A DNA stretch of 64,000 bases from Cryptomeria japonica (lineage: Eukaryota; Streptophyta; Pinopsida; Cupressales; Cupressaceae): contig NC_081408.1 in NCBI RefSeq assembly GCF_030272615.1, positions 763,303,673 to 763,367,672 on the forward strand, in the 5' to 3' direction. Below, one piece after another: positions 49,806-62,420 of this stretch. A program made the position numbers and the translations under genes. How positions within the stretch are numbered: position 1 is the stretch's first letter; every line of letters begins with the position of its first letter. A model generated the notes under the pieces. The model was not told the origin of the DNA, made no database searches, and saw nothing but the letters and a program-made list of their open reading frames with translations.

Positions 49806-50846
49806 ATAATTTTAATAATTTGTGGCACATTTTAGTCAATTTAATAAACAACTAAAATAAAAACTCTACATCAAGAGTAAAGAAACATCTATTCTTTTCC
49901 CAATTATGTAGTTGCATAACTCTTTTAATCTCAAACAACAAACATAAACAACATGTTTTGTCTTCTTCTGTGTCGGTGGAGCCCCCTAGTTCCATGATTA
50001 AGGACACTCCATATTCTAGTACCCCTAATTATGTTAAAGATTCAAACAAAATGATTTTCTTCTTTGACAAACTTCTTAGTTTATGAAGGATTGGTAGGAA
50101 GGCAATACCTCCACCTAGTAGGTCATCTCTATGTGCCTTTGGCAGTTGGTTGGTTTCGCTGGTTTTGCTATGTTTTCTATTGCTGGCTCTCTCTCCAATT
50201 TAGTTTGCGTTAGTGGTTTTTGTTGGGTCTGTTTTTGCTAGGTGCGCCCTAGGTGATGCTTTTCTGCAGTTATCTAATACTTTGCAATGGTACAAGCCTA
50301 TACTATTTTTCATAAATCAAAACTCTTAGAATCTCGATCTAGTTTAATATTATACAATGACAACATGCTTTATAAGAGGTTAACACAATTTTAAAAAAGA
50401 CAGACCTATCATATAAAGTAGAAATTAGATTGAATATATTTTTAAAAAGCAAAAATTAAATTTGATTTGTTTTCAAAAAATAGACTAAAAAAAAAAAAAG
50501 TTAGATTTGATTTGTTTTCAAAAAATAGATTTAATTTATTTTTAATTGTCTCAATAGATATCTATTTACATTTTTACATAATTTTTCCTGAACATAATTA
50601 TACAAAGTAGAAATAGACAGAGAAACCGTATATGCCTCAGTGATGAAGGAAACGGTTCTGATTTTTATTGCATTATCATTTTCAGTAATTACATTGCTAT
50701 ACTTATTAGTATGATGCCACGCTACCCTTACAAAATTATCCCTATTAAAAGGATTAAAACATATATTTCTTTCTCCATCAATAAGGTATGTTCTCTACAA
50801 ATCTCTTTCCCATCACCGGAAGAAAGAAAAAGAAGATCAGTTTGGA
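49806..50846. other. Spacer and 3' flank of the kinase gene
   Basis: AT-rich. A short repeat of TTGATTTGTTTTCAAAAAATAGA occurs twice near 50460-50535. No second gene. Confidence 0.5.
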
Positions 50847-53102
50847 TTAAAACACTCCATCACAATCCCCTTCTTTTCCATCGCCTGTTTTCAGAGAACA
50901 AATTTCCTCCTCAGACCCCATGCTCATTCTTTTACTCTCTCCCAACTTCTCAAAGTATTCCTCAACATCTATACTCTGCATGCCAATCAAATCCTCCAAC
51001 GACATGGGTGGCGGCACAAAAGGCGGCCGCGACACTTTATCCACTGAATCCCAATCCAACCCTGCAAAAAAACTATGTTTTTTAACGTTATCCGCTCCGT
51101 TGCATGAAAATCCCAGTCTTTTGCGCGGCTCTTTGATGAGCAATCTCTGGATAAGATCTCTTAAAGGTGTCCATGGCCCCAAGAATTGCGGCTGCTTCAC
51201 AAGAATGTTATGAAACGTCTGCTTCCGATTTGCGCCCTTGAATGGCGTCTCACCGTACACCATTTCGTACAGCAAAACTCCCAAAGCCCACCAGTCGACT
51301 GTAAAATCATGGCCGACGCCGCTAAGCATCTCGGGCGACACGTATTCTTCCGTCCCCACGAAAGAATTAGTCTTCGTATTTGACGGCGCAACCTCGATTG
51401 GCGGCGGTGAGGGCTTTTTGTGGGCGGGTGAAACACGAACCGCTGAGCTTACGCACGATGTCATGAAATCGAACGGCCCAGAACGTTTTGGACGTCTTGG
51501 AGGTGATAATCGACGGTCGTCTGGAGTTGTCGCTGACTGGCGTTTTAGCGGTGGGAGGATTGTCGACAGGTCGAAGTCGGTGAGCATGATATGACCGTCC
51601 GCTTGTAGGAGGACGTTCTCTGGCTTCAAGTCTCTGTAGACTACGCCCTCACGATGGAGATGTTCCAGTGCTAATACAATCTCCGCGGCATAGAACCTAC
51701 CACGAAACCAACCACTTAATGAGCCATGTAAGTAAATCTCATATGAAACTTCTATGAAATATACCTACTTTCTATGTGGTATGAGATGGACATGAATTTA
51801 TTGGTCACATGTTTCGTTTTGTATGGATGATAGTTGAAAAATGTTTAAGATAAGATTTAATCAAATTTGAAAAATATAGATCAGATTATTAAATTGATTT
51901 AAATATTTAAAAGATGTTTATAAACATGTTTAAATGACATTTAATAATAATATATTGACTATAATTTGATTCATTTGCAAAGATACAACATCAAGCAAGA
52001 TGCCGGGTCAAGACTGCAACATTTTTTCTACAAATCCTTCTAGAAAGTAAACCCTTAAAGTAAACCCTTTTGAAATTTTGGCCTTGATTAAGAAAAATGG
52101 TTTAGGTTTTGATTAGCTGAGAAAGTAGGCAAAAAATTTAGATTAAATAATATAAAATGATGACCACAAGATTAATTTAGATTAAATAATATAAAATGAT
52201 GACCACAAGATTTTTGTTTTTGGGTTTTTTTTAAGGTCTTAGATTTATGGGACCATGGCTGTCTGAACTCTTTAATAACACAGTTTTGAATATTTTTAAA
52301 TTAGATTGTCTGAGTATTATTTTCATTAATGTTTGGGGTTAGATTCTATGATTTAAAAAAAGCTTTAGTGTTTGATTAGTTGAGAAGTAGGCAACCAATC
52401 TAAAATTGAATAATATGAAATGGTCTTATAGGCCATTTTTTGGATTTGTTTTTAAGATTTTAGATGTGGGATTATGGGCAATGATTAGATTATGTACATA
52501 TTTTCTATTTTCATAAACGATTCTAATCAGACTTCATGATTATTACCAGAATGAACAAACGAAAAGAAAAAACCCAAAAATATGGTACCAAACATTAATG
52601 ATGCAAAGATTTCAAACTATAAAATAACTACCACAGTGGGTTTGTACTTTTGAGTACAGAATTCCATTGATATACAAATGTTTGTTTCTCCTCATAGAAT
52701 TCAAGCGACCTAAAAACACAAAAAAGAAAGCAAAGAAAGAACAGGGAAAACATGTTACCGAATGATGGATTCTGAGAAACATTTTTCAGACTGGGTGCGT
52801 CTGAGAGCATTCAAATCACCTCCGGGACAATAATCCATAACCCACCCAATGATCTTCTCCGTCTCCAGAAGCCCAATTAGTGATGGCAGAAAAGGATGGC
52901 GCAACCTTGACAGAATTTTTCTTTCCACCCGTGCTCTCTTTAACCCATCTGTCTGCTTCTCTAGCACAGATTTGTTCATGGCCTTCAAAGCCAAAGGCTG
53001 ATCACAGCCCTTTTTGTGAACCAGAAACACAGTTCCCATGGCTCCTCTCCCCACCACCTTCACAGCCTTGATTTCCTCCACAGCCATCCCCAAATCCCCC
53101 AT
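50847..53102 (-). CDS. AGC-VIII serine/threonine protein kinase (OXI1/UNICORN-like), two exons
   Basis: The coding sequence joins 53102-52759 and 51696-50847, giving 397 residues. The start is the first ATG (MGDLGMAVEEI); upstream sequence in frame has no ATG. The intron (51697-52758, 1,062 bp) has GT and AG borders and splits an Arg codon. Visible motifs are the glycine loop GRGAMG (18-23), catalytic Lys40, Glu60, YRDLKPEN (135-142), DFD at 155-157 and GTEEYVSPE (229-237). The DFD in place of DFG and the roughly 65-residue insert before the GTEEY segment mark plant AGC-VIII kinases. Gene structure and the short C-terminus point to the AGC2 group. I see no C-terminal FxxF docking motif. It phosphorylates Ser/Thr, probably in growth or stress signalling. 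No defects seen; it is the only intact gene here. Confidence 0.93.
51697..52758 (-). other. Intron of the kinase gene
   Basis: Minus-strand borders are CG|GTAACATG and GTAG|GTTC. It contains a 39-bp tandem duplication (about 52137-52215, TTTAGATTAAATAATATAAA), and no reading frame of note. Confidence 0.88.
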
Positions 53103-54048
53103 TCTCTTTCTTCTCCTCCTTTCACATACTTTAAAATTTATCCCCACTTTCTCTGGCAATTCCACCAAATGTTAGATGGGTCAGTCTGCAAAATTTGCTG
53201 CGACAGAAACAGTACAGAAGAGATAGAAACTTTGTAGTTGTACTTTTGGTTTGAGAGATTTTTGCTGAGGGCGTAAACTACGCACCAACCATGAGGAGAA
53301 AAGAGAAGTGCAGAGCGGGTCAAAGCTGCGCCTGCAAATGCAAGACATCCGTCGCTTTCATCTACACAAAAGTAAACTTTCTTTGCTCTCACGTTCCGTC
53401 TTTCGGGAAACGGAAATTCTCCATCTGCATTTATTCGTGTTAGGCAGCATCACGTGTGACAGAAAACTCATTAAATCCACCGCCCAGTTGGGAAGAAATC
53501 CCAGGTTTGGTCTATTAAGGGGATTTATTCAAAATGCAAACGTGTACAACTCACGACTTCCCAGGTTCTGCAAGTCTTAGCATTTCATATGGGAATCCAC
53601 ACAAAAGAAACAAAAAACAAAATCCTCCTATCTCAACCTATGGCAGTGGACAGTCACTATTCTCCACAGAAATTTGTATGTATGTCATGAATGAATATAT
53701 ATGGGAATGTATTTATATTGTACTTAGATTGGTTAAAAAGGTCAAAATAGTGTTTACTTTCAAATAAAGATCAGTTACTATAGTTAGAAGTATGGTGGAC
53801 CATAGGTAGAAGTACATGGACCATATAATGCAATTGGTTGATAAGATGGACTTGCATGTGCATGTAATTTAATAGTCATAGCTGACTGTACAATACAGTT
53901 GGTTGATAAAATGTAATTTCATGGTTATAATGTAAATTTGTATGAAGAATAGTCATTGATGGTTTTTAGGTCGAAGGTGTTATTTTATATGAGATAGACA
54001 ATTCAAGTTGTGTCATCGACGGTGTAAAGTGTTAGAAAAGAAGTGCAA
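53103..54048. other. 5' flank of the kinase gene
   Basis: More even base composition than the surroundings up to about 53600, as expected for a promoter and 5' untranslated region. I see no clear TATA box. AT-rich beyond that. Confidence 0.5.
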
Positions 54049-54515
54049 GACGATCAAGATAATCTAATATGTCTATATTTTCATCAATTTTCACTTGTCC
54101 TTTTTTATATTTTTCATTTTTCCTTTGGCATACGAGGTAAAAACTTTTTGTCACGAGTTTGGCATAATGACTGTGGTAGCATGCATGAAAATTCCACATG
54201 GGCCCACCATCCTGCTACAACCTCACATTGCCAAGCTATTTTACCCCATCTGTTTCTTTTTTGCTTGAGATACCTAAACAATCAAGATAATCTAATCTAT
54301 CTATATTTTCATCAGTTTTCATTTGTCGCTTTTCATATTTTTCACTTTTCCTTTGGCATACGAGGTAAAAACTTTTTGTCACGAGTTTGGCATAATGACT
54401 GTGGTAGCATGCATGAAAATTCTACATGGGTCCACCATCCTGCTACAACCTCACATTGCCAGACTATTTTATCCCCGTTTGTTTCTTTTTTGCTTGAGAT
54501 ACCTAAACGATTCAA
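54049..54515. repeat. Tandem duplication of a 231-bp unit
   Basis: Two units share CTTTGGCATACGAGGTAAAA, TTTTTGTCACGAGTTTGGCA and CATCCTGCTACAACCTCACA. Because 231 is a multiple of three, one frame stays open through both units, giving a spurious 194-residue ORF. Confidence 0.9.
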
Positions 54516-54627
54516 TTTTACTTTTTTCTTTAAGCTTTTAATGGAGGCTTCTCTTTTCTTTTTTACAATTAAAAATTTTCACAAATTTCTGTACCATGTC
54601 TCAAACATTAGAGTGCATTTGTTATAA

Positions 54628-55730
54628 TTGAATTTTATAGCTACAAGCATGAGGAGCTAAATAGAGCTCAACTCTAGCTAAACTAGATGCACAAAATCTA
54701 AACTAGGTGCACAACTAAAATAAGCAAGTGCTCCTAAGAGAACTTAAGCAAAAAAAAAAAAAACCAAAAAAACTAGTTGTAATAAAGTAATTAATAGCAA
54801 AAAATTCTCTAACATGCAACCCCTATACAACTCAACACATTTTCTTTCTTTTTTATAGATTTGATGGAAGAGAGTTACAGATCCAAAAAGTGCAGACAAA
54901 GATACACACTTCTAGGTTTAGAACAGGTGAAAAACCCTGTTCATTGTAGCTTGGCCATAATGTCTAATAGTTTTTTGTTAGAGCACAATCTACAAAGCAA
55001 ACTGATTTGGATTCCACACATCTAAGATGATGAAAACACTACCTAGACAATGGCGTCTAGCTATAGTGACTGACATTTTTAGGTTACAGATTGCAAACAT
55101 AGGTTCCTCTCAATATCTCATTTTTAGATCTGAGTTTTTTTCCTGATATATAGTTTGGTACTTTCATGTTTATGTTATTTCTTCTCAAAATACCTAGTTC
55201 TTGCATCATTTCTCATCCTAATCACATCCAACCATATCAAAATAGAAAAGAGAATAATCAACGATATCACCAAAGTCTCCCAAGGGTTTGAAGTTGTGTC
55301 TAATTAGTTATTCTTCAATGATTGTTGATGTGAATGGGATTTGATTCCCATTTCGCATGTTTAGACTAGTGAACTCCATTCATCATCCAATTCAATTTCT
55401 TAAGATAATTCCATTTGCATATCTAAACAAGAGGTTTGAAAGTGAAATTTATGAAGAAATTTTGAGGTGGAGAGTGAAAGAACTTAGCCAAGGATCTTCA
55501 TTCAAAGGTATTCAAGGACCTTCATTTGAATGTATGCCATGTACAAAAAAATATGAAAAAAAACTTTGAGCAAAGGTACTTGAAGATGTGCTTTTGAACA
55601 AAGGTACCTTCATTCAAATAAATGCCTCCAAATAAAGGTGTTTTTAACTTATCACCTCCTTCCAAGTTCTACAATGTGGTGTCCCAAATTTGGGACCTAC
55701 TATTGTGGGATTGCCTAGTTCTTTCTTTAG
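54628..55730. other. AT-rich spacer
   Basis: No gene that I can support. The last part may belong to the chromovirus fragment that follows. Confidence 0.45.
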
Positions 55731-55878
55731 ACACACACAAAGAAGCTAAGGACTAGAACACTTACTAAGTATCACATTTAGTGGAAGAATATACGAATAG
55801 AAGATACCACATGGGAGTATAAAGAGTTCATTAAAAATAACTTACACTTAATTAACACTAAGCATAATGATTTTCTTA
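55731..55878 (+). pseudogene. Chromodomain end of a Gypsy chromovirus pol
   Basis: The frame starting at 55731 gives KKLRTRTLTKYHI, one stop, then WKNIRIEDTTWEYKEFI and runs into the purine tract. LR(N/T)R..., (V)KWK and EDATWE are hallmarks of the integrase-fused chromodomain of plant chromoviruses, which directs insertion to chromatin. Everything upstream in pol is lost. Confidence 0.6.
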
Positions 55879-55889
55879 AGAGGGAGGCA
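55879..55889 (+). other. Polypurine tract of the chromovirus
   Basis: AGAGGGAGGCA abuts the TGTTATGTC start of the LTR. Confidence 0.65.
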
Positions 55890-56221
55890 TGTTATGTCTA
55901 TAATTGTAGAGTGTGTCTACGATTATGAGTAGAGCACTTGTGGCTACCTTATCATTATTATATTTTCATTTAGTTACTTATTTAATCCTAGGCCTCATAT
56001 ATTGTCATATGATTTGGCCTATATGTTAAATACTAGGCATAACTAGGATATATATAAGAGGTGGTGAGTCTTATTTCATTATTAGATTGTGAATTGTGTT
56101 CTCATTGGAGATATTTGGAGGTTTTCCTCCTTGAATTGGATTTGTATTCTAATCTATTATCAAGTATTTTTATAATATTTCATAATTTATATTCCTCTTT
56201 TGTGCAATTTATTTCATTACA
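55890..56221 (+). repeat. 3' LTR of the chromovirus fragment
   Basis: 332 bp from TGTTATGTCTATAATTG to TTTCATTACA, with a TATATATAAG box near 56049. It follows the chromodomain frame and purine tract directly. Confidence 0.65.
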
Positions 56222-56696
56222 ATGATCTATCAATAACCTTAATGATCTTCATTATCTTCTACCTAATAGTATAATGTTGGAAGAAAATTCAACTTTCCTC
56301 TTGATACCTTCTACCCAATAACTCTATGTTGGAAGATCTTCACATATTTTCCTTTCTTCCACTTTGTAGTATCCTCTTTCCCACTCTCATGTACCATTTG
56401 ATGTAATTATGAATGTAGTTTCCAATTAAGTGTTGTTTAGATGGCAATACGCTGTTGCAAAAACTCAAAAACATGGTGAAACTCAAATATTAACATAATT
56501 TCGTGATAATGAATGGAATTCAATATAAGTTCAAATAATAAACATGTATCCATAATTTCTATTGTAAGGGCATACAATCTAACTTGATCTTAACCTCATA
56601 TTATAATACAAGTCAAGTAATTTGTTGAGGGTAGCCACCAATATAGGCATCCTCGGGTTGATCATACCTCTCTTGCTCTACTTCTTTTATAATTTG
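56222..56696. other. Short AT-rich spacer
   Basis: A GTTGGAAGA-bearing segment is repeated twice near 56275 and 56330. Nothing else is recognised. Confidence 0.4.
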
Positions 56697-56883
56697 TAGA
56701 ATAATATTTGAATGCCTTGATTTACATTATGAGATATATTTATATGATCAAGGCAATGCACAACCATGTATTCACGGGTTCAACAAATAGCTTAAATAAG
56801 CTATAAAACAATAACAAACCTAAAACAAATAACAACAAACATAAACAAACTACCTACAAAGATAATGATGGAATATGTAAACA
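56697..56883 (-). repeat. 3' LTR of the second Copia element
   Basis: Matches 62750-62931 over CTTGATTTACATTATGAGAT, CAACCATGTATTCACG and AAATAGCTTAAATAAGCTAT. The minus-strand start is TGTTTACATATTCC, preceded by the purine run TAAGGGGGGGA (56884-56895). Confidence 0.85.
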
Positions 56884-57229
56884 TCCCCCCCTTACAACAT
56901 AATTGTTTTAAAGTAATAATAAGAGAATCCTAAAAAGTTTCAAAATTCACACGTGTAAAAGGCTTGGTGAAGATATCAGCATGTTGTTCCTGTGTGGAGA
57001 AAAAATGAAGTTGTATGTTGTTTTGTTGAACATGTTCTCATATGAAATGATAGTCAACTTCAATATGCTTCAGCTGTTCAAACACTAGATAACAAACAAG
57101 CTTGAGAACACTCTAATTACCAGAATAGAGGAAATTGTAGGTTGGTTTTGTGGTATCCTACACAATCCTTCTAATATATGTGATGTATCCAAACTGCTTC
57201 ACAAATTTTTGCATTTATTGCACGATATT

Positions 57230-60200
57230 TTGCCTCTATTGAAGCAATGAGCAACTATGGCTTATTTCTTATTTCCCTAAGAAGCAGGTCGTTAACCTAG
57301 GAAGAAAACAAATCTAGATGTGGATTTCCTATCATCAATTGAACCTGCATAGTCTACATCTGTGTATCCTCTCAATAATAATTGATCATTCTTTTTATAT
57401 TCCAAACCATGATTCATTGTACCTTGGATATACCTTAGTAGTATCCATTTTGCTACTTTCCAATGACACATTTTTTGTTCTTGCGTGGATATTGATAGAT
57501 AATTAATAGAAAACTCATATTTGGTTTGGTGCAAGTCAAGTATATCAAACCTCCAATCATTTGTTGATAAAGAGTTGTATTCACTTGAGGAGATGTATCA
57601 GATGTAGATAACTATAATACCGATCCATAGGTGTAGACATGGGTTTGGAATCCATCATTTTGAATTTCTCTAGTGTCTTGGCACATTTTCTTTGTGATAC
57701 AAATATATGGTGATTTGTTTGACATACCTCTAAGCCTAGACAATAGTGCAGTAGTCTGAGATTTGTCATATCAAAATCCTTCTTGAGATCATTTTTGGTT
57801 TTTTCACCCATTGCTTCCAAGTTGCCATATGATAAATAAGTCATCAACATATGCATTAATTATCACATTATCCCCCCTTGATCCTTGAGGTATAGATTTT
57901 GATCATAACTGATGCCTAGTGAAACCATGTTGTAGCAGTTTTTTCATCAATTTTAATATACCAAGCTCTAGGAGCCCGTTTGAGACCATACAGGGACTTT
58001 AAAAGTTTGCATATCTTTTCCTCTTTACTAGGTGCAATGCATCCCTCAGGTTGAGTCATATAGACCTCTTCCTTAAGGTCTCCATTAAGAAATGCACTTT
58101 TTACTTCCATTTGATACAAGTTCCATCCAACTTGTGTAGCTAAAGAAAAAATCATTCTAATTATTTTTATCTTTGTTGTGGGAGAAAATTTTTCCTCATA
58201 GTTTGTCCCTTCTTTCTGGACATAACCCTTGGCTACAATTCCAACTTTATATTTATCTATACTACCATCTACTTTATACTTAGTTTTGAATATCTATTTA
58301 CATCCAATTGCTTTCTTACTATGTGGTAGATCAACAAGCTCCCATGTGTTGTTTTTCATTAGAGATGGATACTCTGCATCCATAGCCTCTTCCCAAGGCT
58401 TTGATTCAAGTGCTTCATGAATAGTAGACATAACAATATTATCAACAACTAAAGTCATCATGGCTATATTTACCTCATTGCAAACCATGCTTCGAGTCAT
58501 TGGACCTGAAGTTGAAGTGTCTATAACTTCATCTAGCTTTGCATTGCAAATCGTACTAGTATACCACTTTGGTAAAGGTTTTGTGAAATTTATGGGTGTT
58601 GATCAACCATCAACATTCCCATCATTTTTTGTATCCATATTGAATATAGGAGCACTATCTGAAGTAGGTGATGATGTGGGAGGAGAAATTGACTCACTCT
58701 ACTCATCAAAAATTACATCTCTACTAATGTATATCTTCTTTGTAGTAGGATCCATAAGGCAATATGCCTTAGATTCATTACTATGTCCAAGAAGAATGCA
58801 TTGCATATATTTTTCATCAAGCTTCTTCATTTTTTGTTTAGGAATGTGCATATAGGCAGTGCATCCAAATAGACGAAGATGAGAGATAGAAGGCTTTACA
58901 CCTATCAATGCTTCTTCTAATGTGATGCCATCAAGGGCTTTGGTTGGTGCATGATTCAAAAGATAAATTGCAGTGTTTCTAGCTTCAACCCAATATGCAT
59001 GTTCTAGTTGAGAATCTTTCAACATACTTCAAACCGTCTCCATGATGATGTGATTTCTTTACTCAACAATTTCATTTTGCTGAGGTGTGTATGTTGCAGT
59101 CAATTGACGCCAAATTCCATTTTCCTTCAGGTACGTGGAAAATTTTGTGTTAGTGTATTCTCCCCCTCAATCTGAGTGGTGTACATGAATACGATAATTT
59201 ATATCTTTCTCCACAAGAGTACGAAACTCTTTGAAGTGGGAAAAAGATCCATCTTTATGTTGCAAACAATATACCAATATTTTTCTTGTGTGATCATCAG
59301 CAAAAATCTGAAAGTACATGTATCCATTATGACTATGTGTCATAGAGATGCACAAATTGGTATGTAGCAGCTACAAAGGTCAGTTGGCATGATTCTCAAT
59401 TAGATAGAAGGATGCTCTATGTTATTTTTTAAAAATACAACTAGAATAGACAACACTGACCTTCTCAAGTGATGGAAGCCCTTTGACCATGCTTTTCTGA
59501 CTAAGTTTCAACAAGTAACTAGTGCTCAAATGACCAAATCTATGCTGCCAAAGCATAGAAAGATCATTGTCCTTAGTCACTAAGGCTTAATTAGTAGTAG
59601 TTGTATCAAGCCTAAACATTCTACGAATCCCAGTAGAAATAGCAACAATATTTTCATTTTTAGACTTATCTTTGATATGACATATCTTTTTATCCTAATT
59701 TGTATCAGATTCAATACTATGGTTATGATCAAGAAATTGATTTAAAAAAGGAATATTTTTTAGTAAATCTTGGTGCATACAAAACATTAGTAAGTCTACT
59801 ATAACTATGTATACAAAAATTTAAAGAGATGTCACCAATACCTTTTATGTCATAGGTGGTATCATCTCCAAGGGTTATTGTATCATGATGAGGTTTTAAT
59901 GTGAGAAACCACTTCTTTTGTCTAGTCATGTGCTTTGTAGAACTTGAGTCCATATACCATATTGAGCTTGATTGTGAACCATCTTTTGAAGTGTGGTCTG
60001 AAAGCACACATTCCTCATCTGAAGAATCTTCTTCTTTAGCAACATTGCTTTGTTGTTTTTGTTTGTTATTTTGCTCCCATTATGGTTTGCTACTTTGAAA
60101 TGGCTTCTTTGGATGTGGTTTGTTGGATGATCCTTTGTTGAAGGATTTGTACCCACAATTTTTCACATCATGCCCAACTCTTTCACATATTGGACATTTA

Positions 60201-61060
60201 TTTTGAGGTCTAGATGAATTACCATATTTGGGAGGTCTAATGAATTGAATCATAGGTTTCTTGCCTTATGACATGTAGTCATGGCATGATCCGCCTCGCC
60301 ATGTTCCTAACTTATAGACTCTTTTGAAGGAGATTCATTAGCTTCTCAAAAGTGGGTGTTGTCTCAATGACATTCAAAGTTGTCACAAAGACTTTATATC
60401 TAGAAGGTAGTGCCCTTAGAACAACAGGCACCAAAAATGCATAATCAATTGTTTTTCCTAATGCTTGTAGGGAAGCCCTCAAATCAACAATCTTGTTAAG
60501 AAAGGATTACAATTTTACTCTATGTTATTCATCTTTAGGCCATGTAACCGACTTTGGAAATGTAGGATATGATTCTAATTCTTTGCCTCATATACTTTAT
60601 TGAGCTTGTCTCATGTGTCTTTGGTTGTGGACGAGTCTCGGATGAAAGATTGAACTTCATCAGACACTAAAGCTATGTGATTTCCACAATCCATCTTATA
60701 TTCTTATGAATTTTTTCTGGATTCGATTGTGTGTATTTTTTTCCATCAACGTTTTGACTCCTGATGATGAATCATAGAGTGTGATTCAAAACATTGATGG
60801 AAAAAAATAAACACAATCGAATCCAAAAAAAATCATCAGACACATTAAACAAAATGAACTTTTTTGCCTTTCTATCGGCTCGATCAAATTTCTTCTACTC
60901 ATCAATGTCCATTTTATGTTATGTTGTGGTTCCACATGCCAAACTTCTTCAAACTCAAGTTCAGTTTGCTCTTCCACATGGAGTGGTTATTTTCACGCAA
61001 CAGCTAAGAGTCTAGAAGAAGAAACTTTGGAGAACTTCCTAGGCCATCTTATTAGCTAGA
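57230..61060 (-). pseudogene. Copia gag-pol polyprotein of the second element
   Basis: gag lies at about 60160-61060 (RADRKAKKFILFNVSDD, then a CPICERVGHDVKNC knuckle at about 60185). Protease is near 59960, reading WYMDSSSTKHMT where D(S/T)GA is expected. Integrase follows (FADDHTRKILVY about 59300; AYWVEARNTAIYLLNHAP about 58950). Reverse transcriptase has VKSAFLNGDL and KSLYGLKRAPRAWY (about 57950-58100). RNase H has YTDVDYAGSIDDRKSTS at about 57310-57360. Stops and frame changes occur in every domain and a foldback insert splits gag. It would have encoded a complete replication set. Confidence 0.85.
60712..60832. mobile_element. Foldback (hairpin) insert in gag
   Basis: GGATTCGATTGTGTGTATTT and CCATCAACGTTTTGA are mirrored by TCAAAACATTGATGG and AAACACAATCGAATCC around a 30-bp loop. 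It interrupts the gag reading. A related single arm lies at 33285-33351, so this is a dispersed MITE-like family. Confidence 0.7.
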
Positions 61061-61605
61061 TACATATGTTGTTCAATTTCTTGTCACAAAAATACCCTTA
61101 GAAAATGGCTTCCAAAATAATGGTACAACTCCTCATTGTGAAAATTTCCTAGCCTAGGTTTGAACCAAATTGATGGTATTGTGATATTATATTTTGACAT
61201 GAGAATTAATGACTTAAAATGAAACATTTTAGGAGAAGCAAACTATAATACCCCATGATGTAATTTAAAACAAAATAATGGCTCAAATTTTGACCAAATT
61301 AAACTATGGATTCTCTAAAACCAATAAAGAATACTACCCTTCTCCTTTTTTTTAATAAAAAAATACATCAATGCAAAATGGGACTTATTCGTAGGCCACT
61401 GTAAGAAGGAATTTCCCAAGAAGCCATAAAACTATTCACTAAAAAAATGCTAGAGGAATCATACCCGGATCAGTTGTAAACACAACCATGCCAAAAGGGT
61501 TTGTAAAGGGCATACAAAAGTTCTTTGAGTGCTGTAACATTCACTTGTGGTGTAACTTTGTCAATGTTCTACAGGCCAACAAATATCGGTGGGTATGGAG
61601 GGAAT

Positions 61606-61807
61606 GGCTTAAACCACACACACTAAGCTTACATTTTTAGGCTTAAAAGTGTCAAACACTTAGTTGACTGACATTTTCTAAGCTTAATATGTTGCGTAAT
61701 GTGTGGTTACACTAAGAATCCACTTCTAGACTTAGAAGTGTTAAACACTCAGATTGACTAACATTATCTAGACTTAATGTATTGCTTAATGTGTGTAGTT
61801 TAAGGCT
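61606..61807. mobile_element. MITE-like repeat with terminal inverted repeats, dimeric
   Basis: The left end GGCTTAAACCACACACACTA is matched by the inverted right end (AGCCTTAAACTACACACATT). Inside are two 90-bp units sharing TTAG(G/A)CTTA(A/G)AAGTGT, TTGACT(G/A)ACATT and CTTAATGT-type words. It sits in the leader of the second Copia element. Confidence 0.65.
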
Positions 61808-61984
61808 GACCGATACAGAGCCCATACAAATGCATCCTTATGCTAAGTTCTAATGTGCCATTTCAGATTCTCACACTTTTGTTAGGCCACTTTGATTTCA
61901 TTTACCTAGCCACTATGGTTCTCGATCCAAAGGCGGCTTCAATTGCTTGATCTTCGGATAATATTATTGGGCAATATCTGATCT

Positions 61985-62400
61985 CTCCTTGATGTTACAG
62001 ATACGTTGCTCTGGGCAACTTCCACCCTCATCTCATCACTCATTTAGCCAATTTCAGCAAAAAGAGTCGGCATCGAGGCTTCCCACCAATCTCAACATGT
62101 TGCTCTTTGGATCCCTTGCATTCACGATCTTTTGTCGTCACTGCTCTGCCGAAAACAGTGGCAATAGTGTAGGATGTAATTGTGAAGCAGGTGTTGATTG
62201 AGGTGGAGACCGTTCAGCCGACTACTAAGTTTGCCAATCTGGATACCGTGGATGCATAGCTTGGAGGAGGGTGTGGTCGGGTATTCAAAACTCAACAGCG
62301 ATATGAAGCGAATCCTGATGCAATTTGGAGTCAATGTCTTCAAGCGGCACTTCTTTCTTCTGCCAAGTCACGTCTCCCATGGTTTTACATTGTCGTCTTG
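61985..62400. other. GC-richer block of unknown origin in the Copia leader
   Basis: Base composition and codon-like texture differ from the flanks on both sides. Plus-strand frames give ETVQPTTKFANLDTVDA and then, in another frame, GVVGYSKLNSDMKRILMQFG. I do not recognise either. It may be a captured gene piece or simply old leader sequence. No start, splice site or full domain can be shown. Confidence 0.35.
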
Positions 62401-62420
62401 AAGTTGGCATATTTTCATTC

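Noticed and set aside
54043-54627. 194-residue plus-strand ORF
   Set aside because: It exists only because a 231-bp unit was duplicated in frame; it has no domain and AT-rich, gene-unlike codon use.
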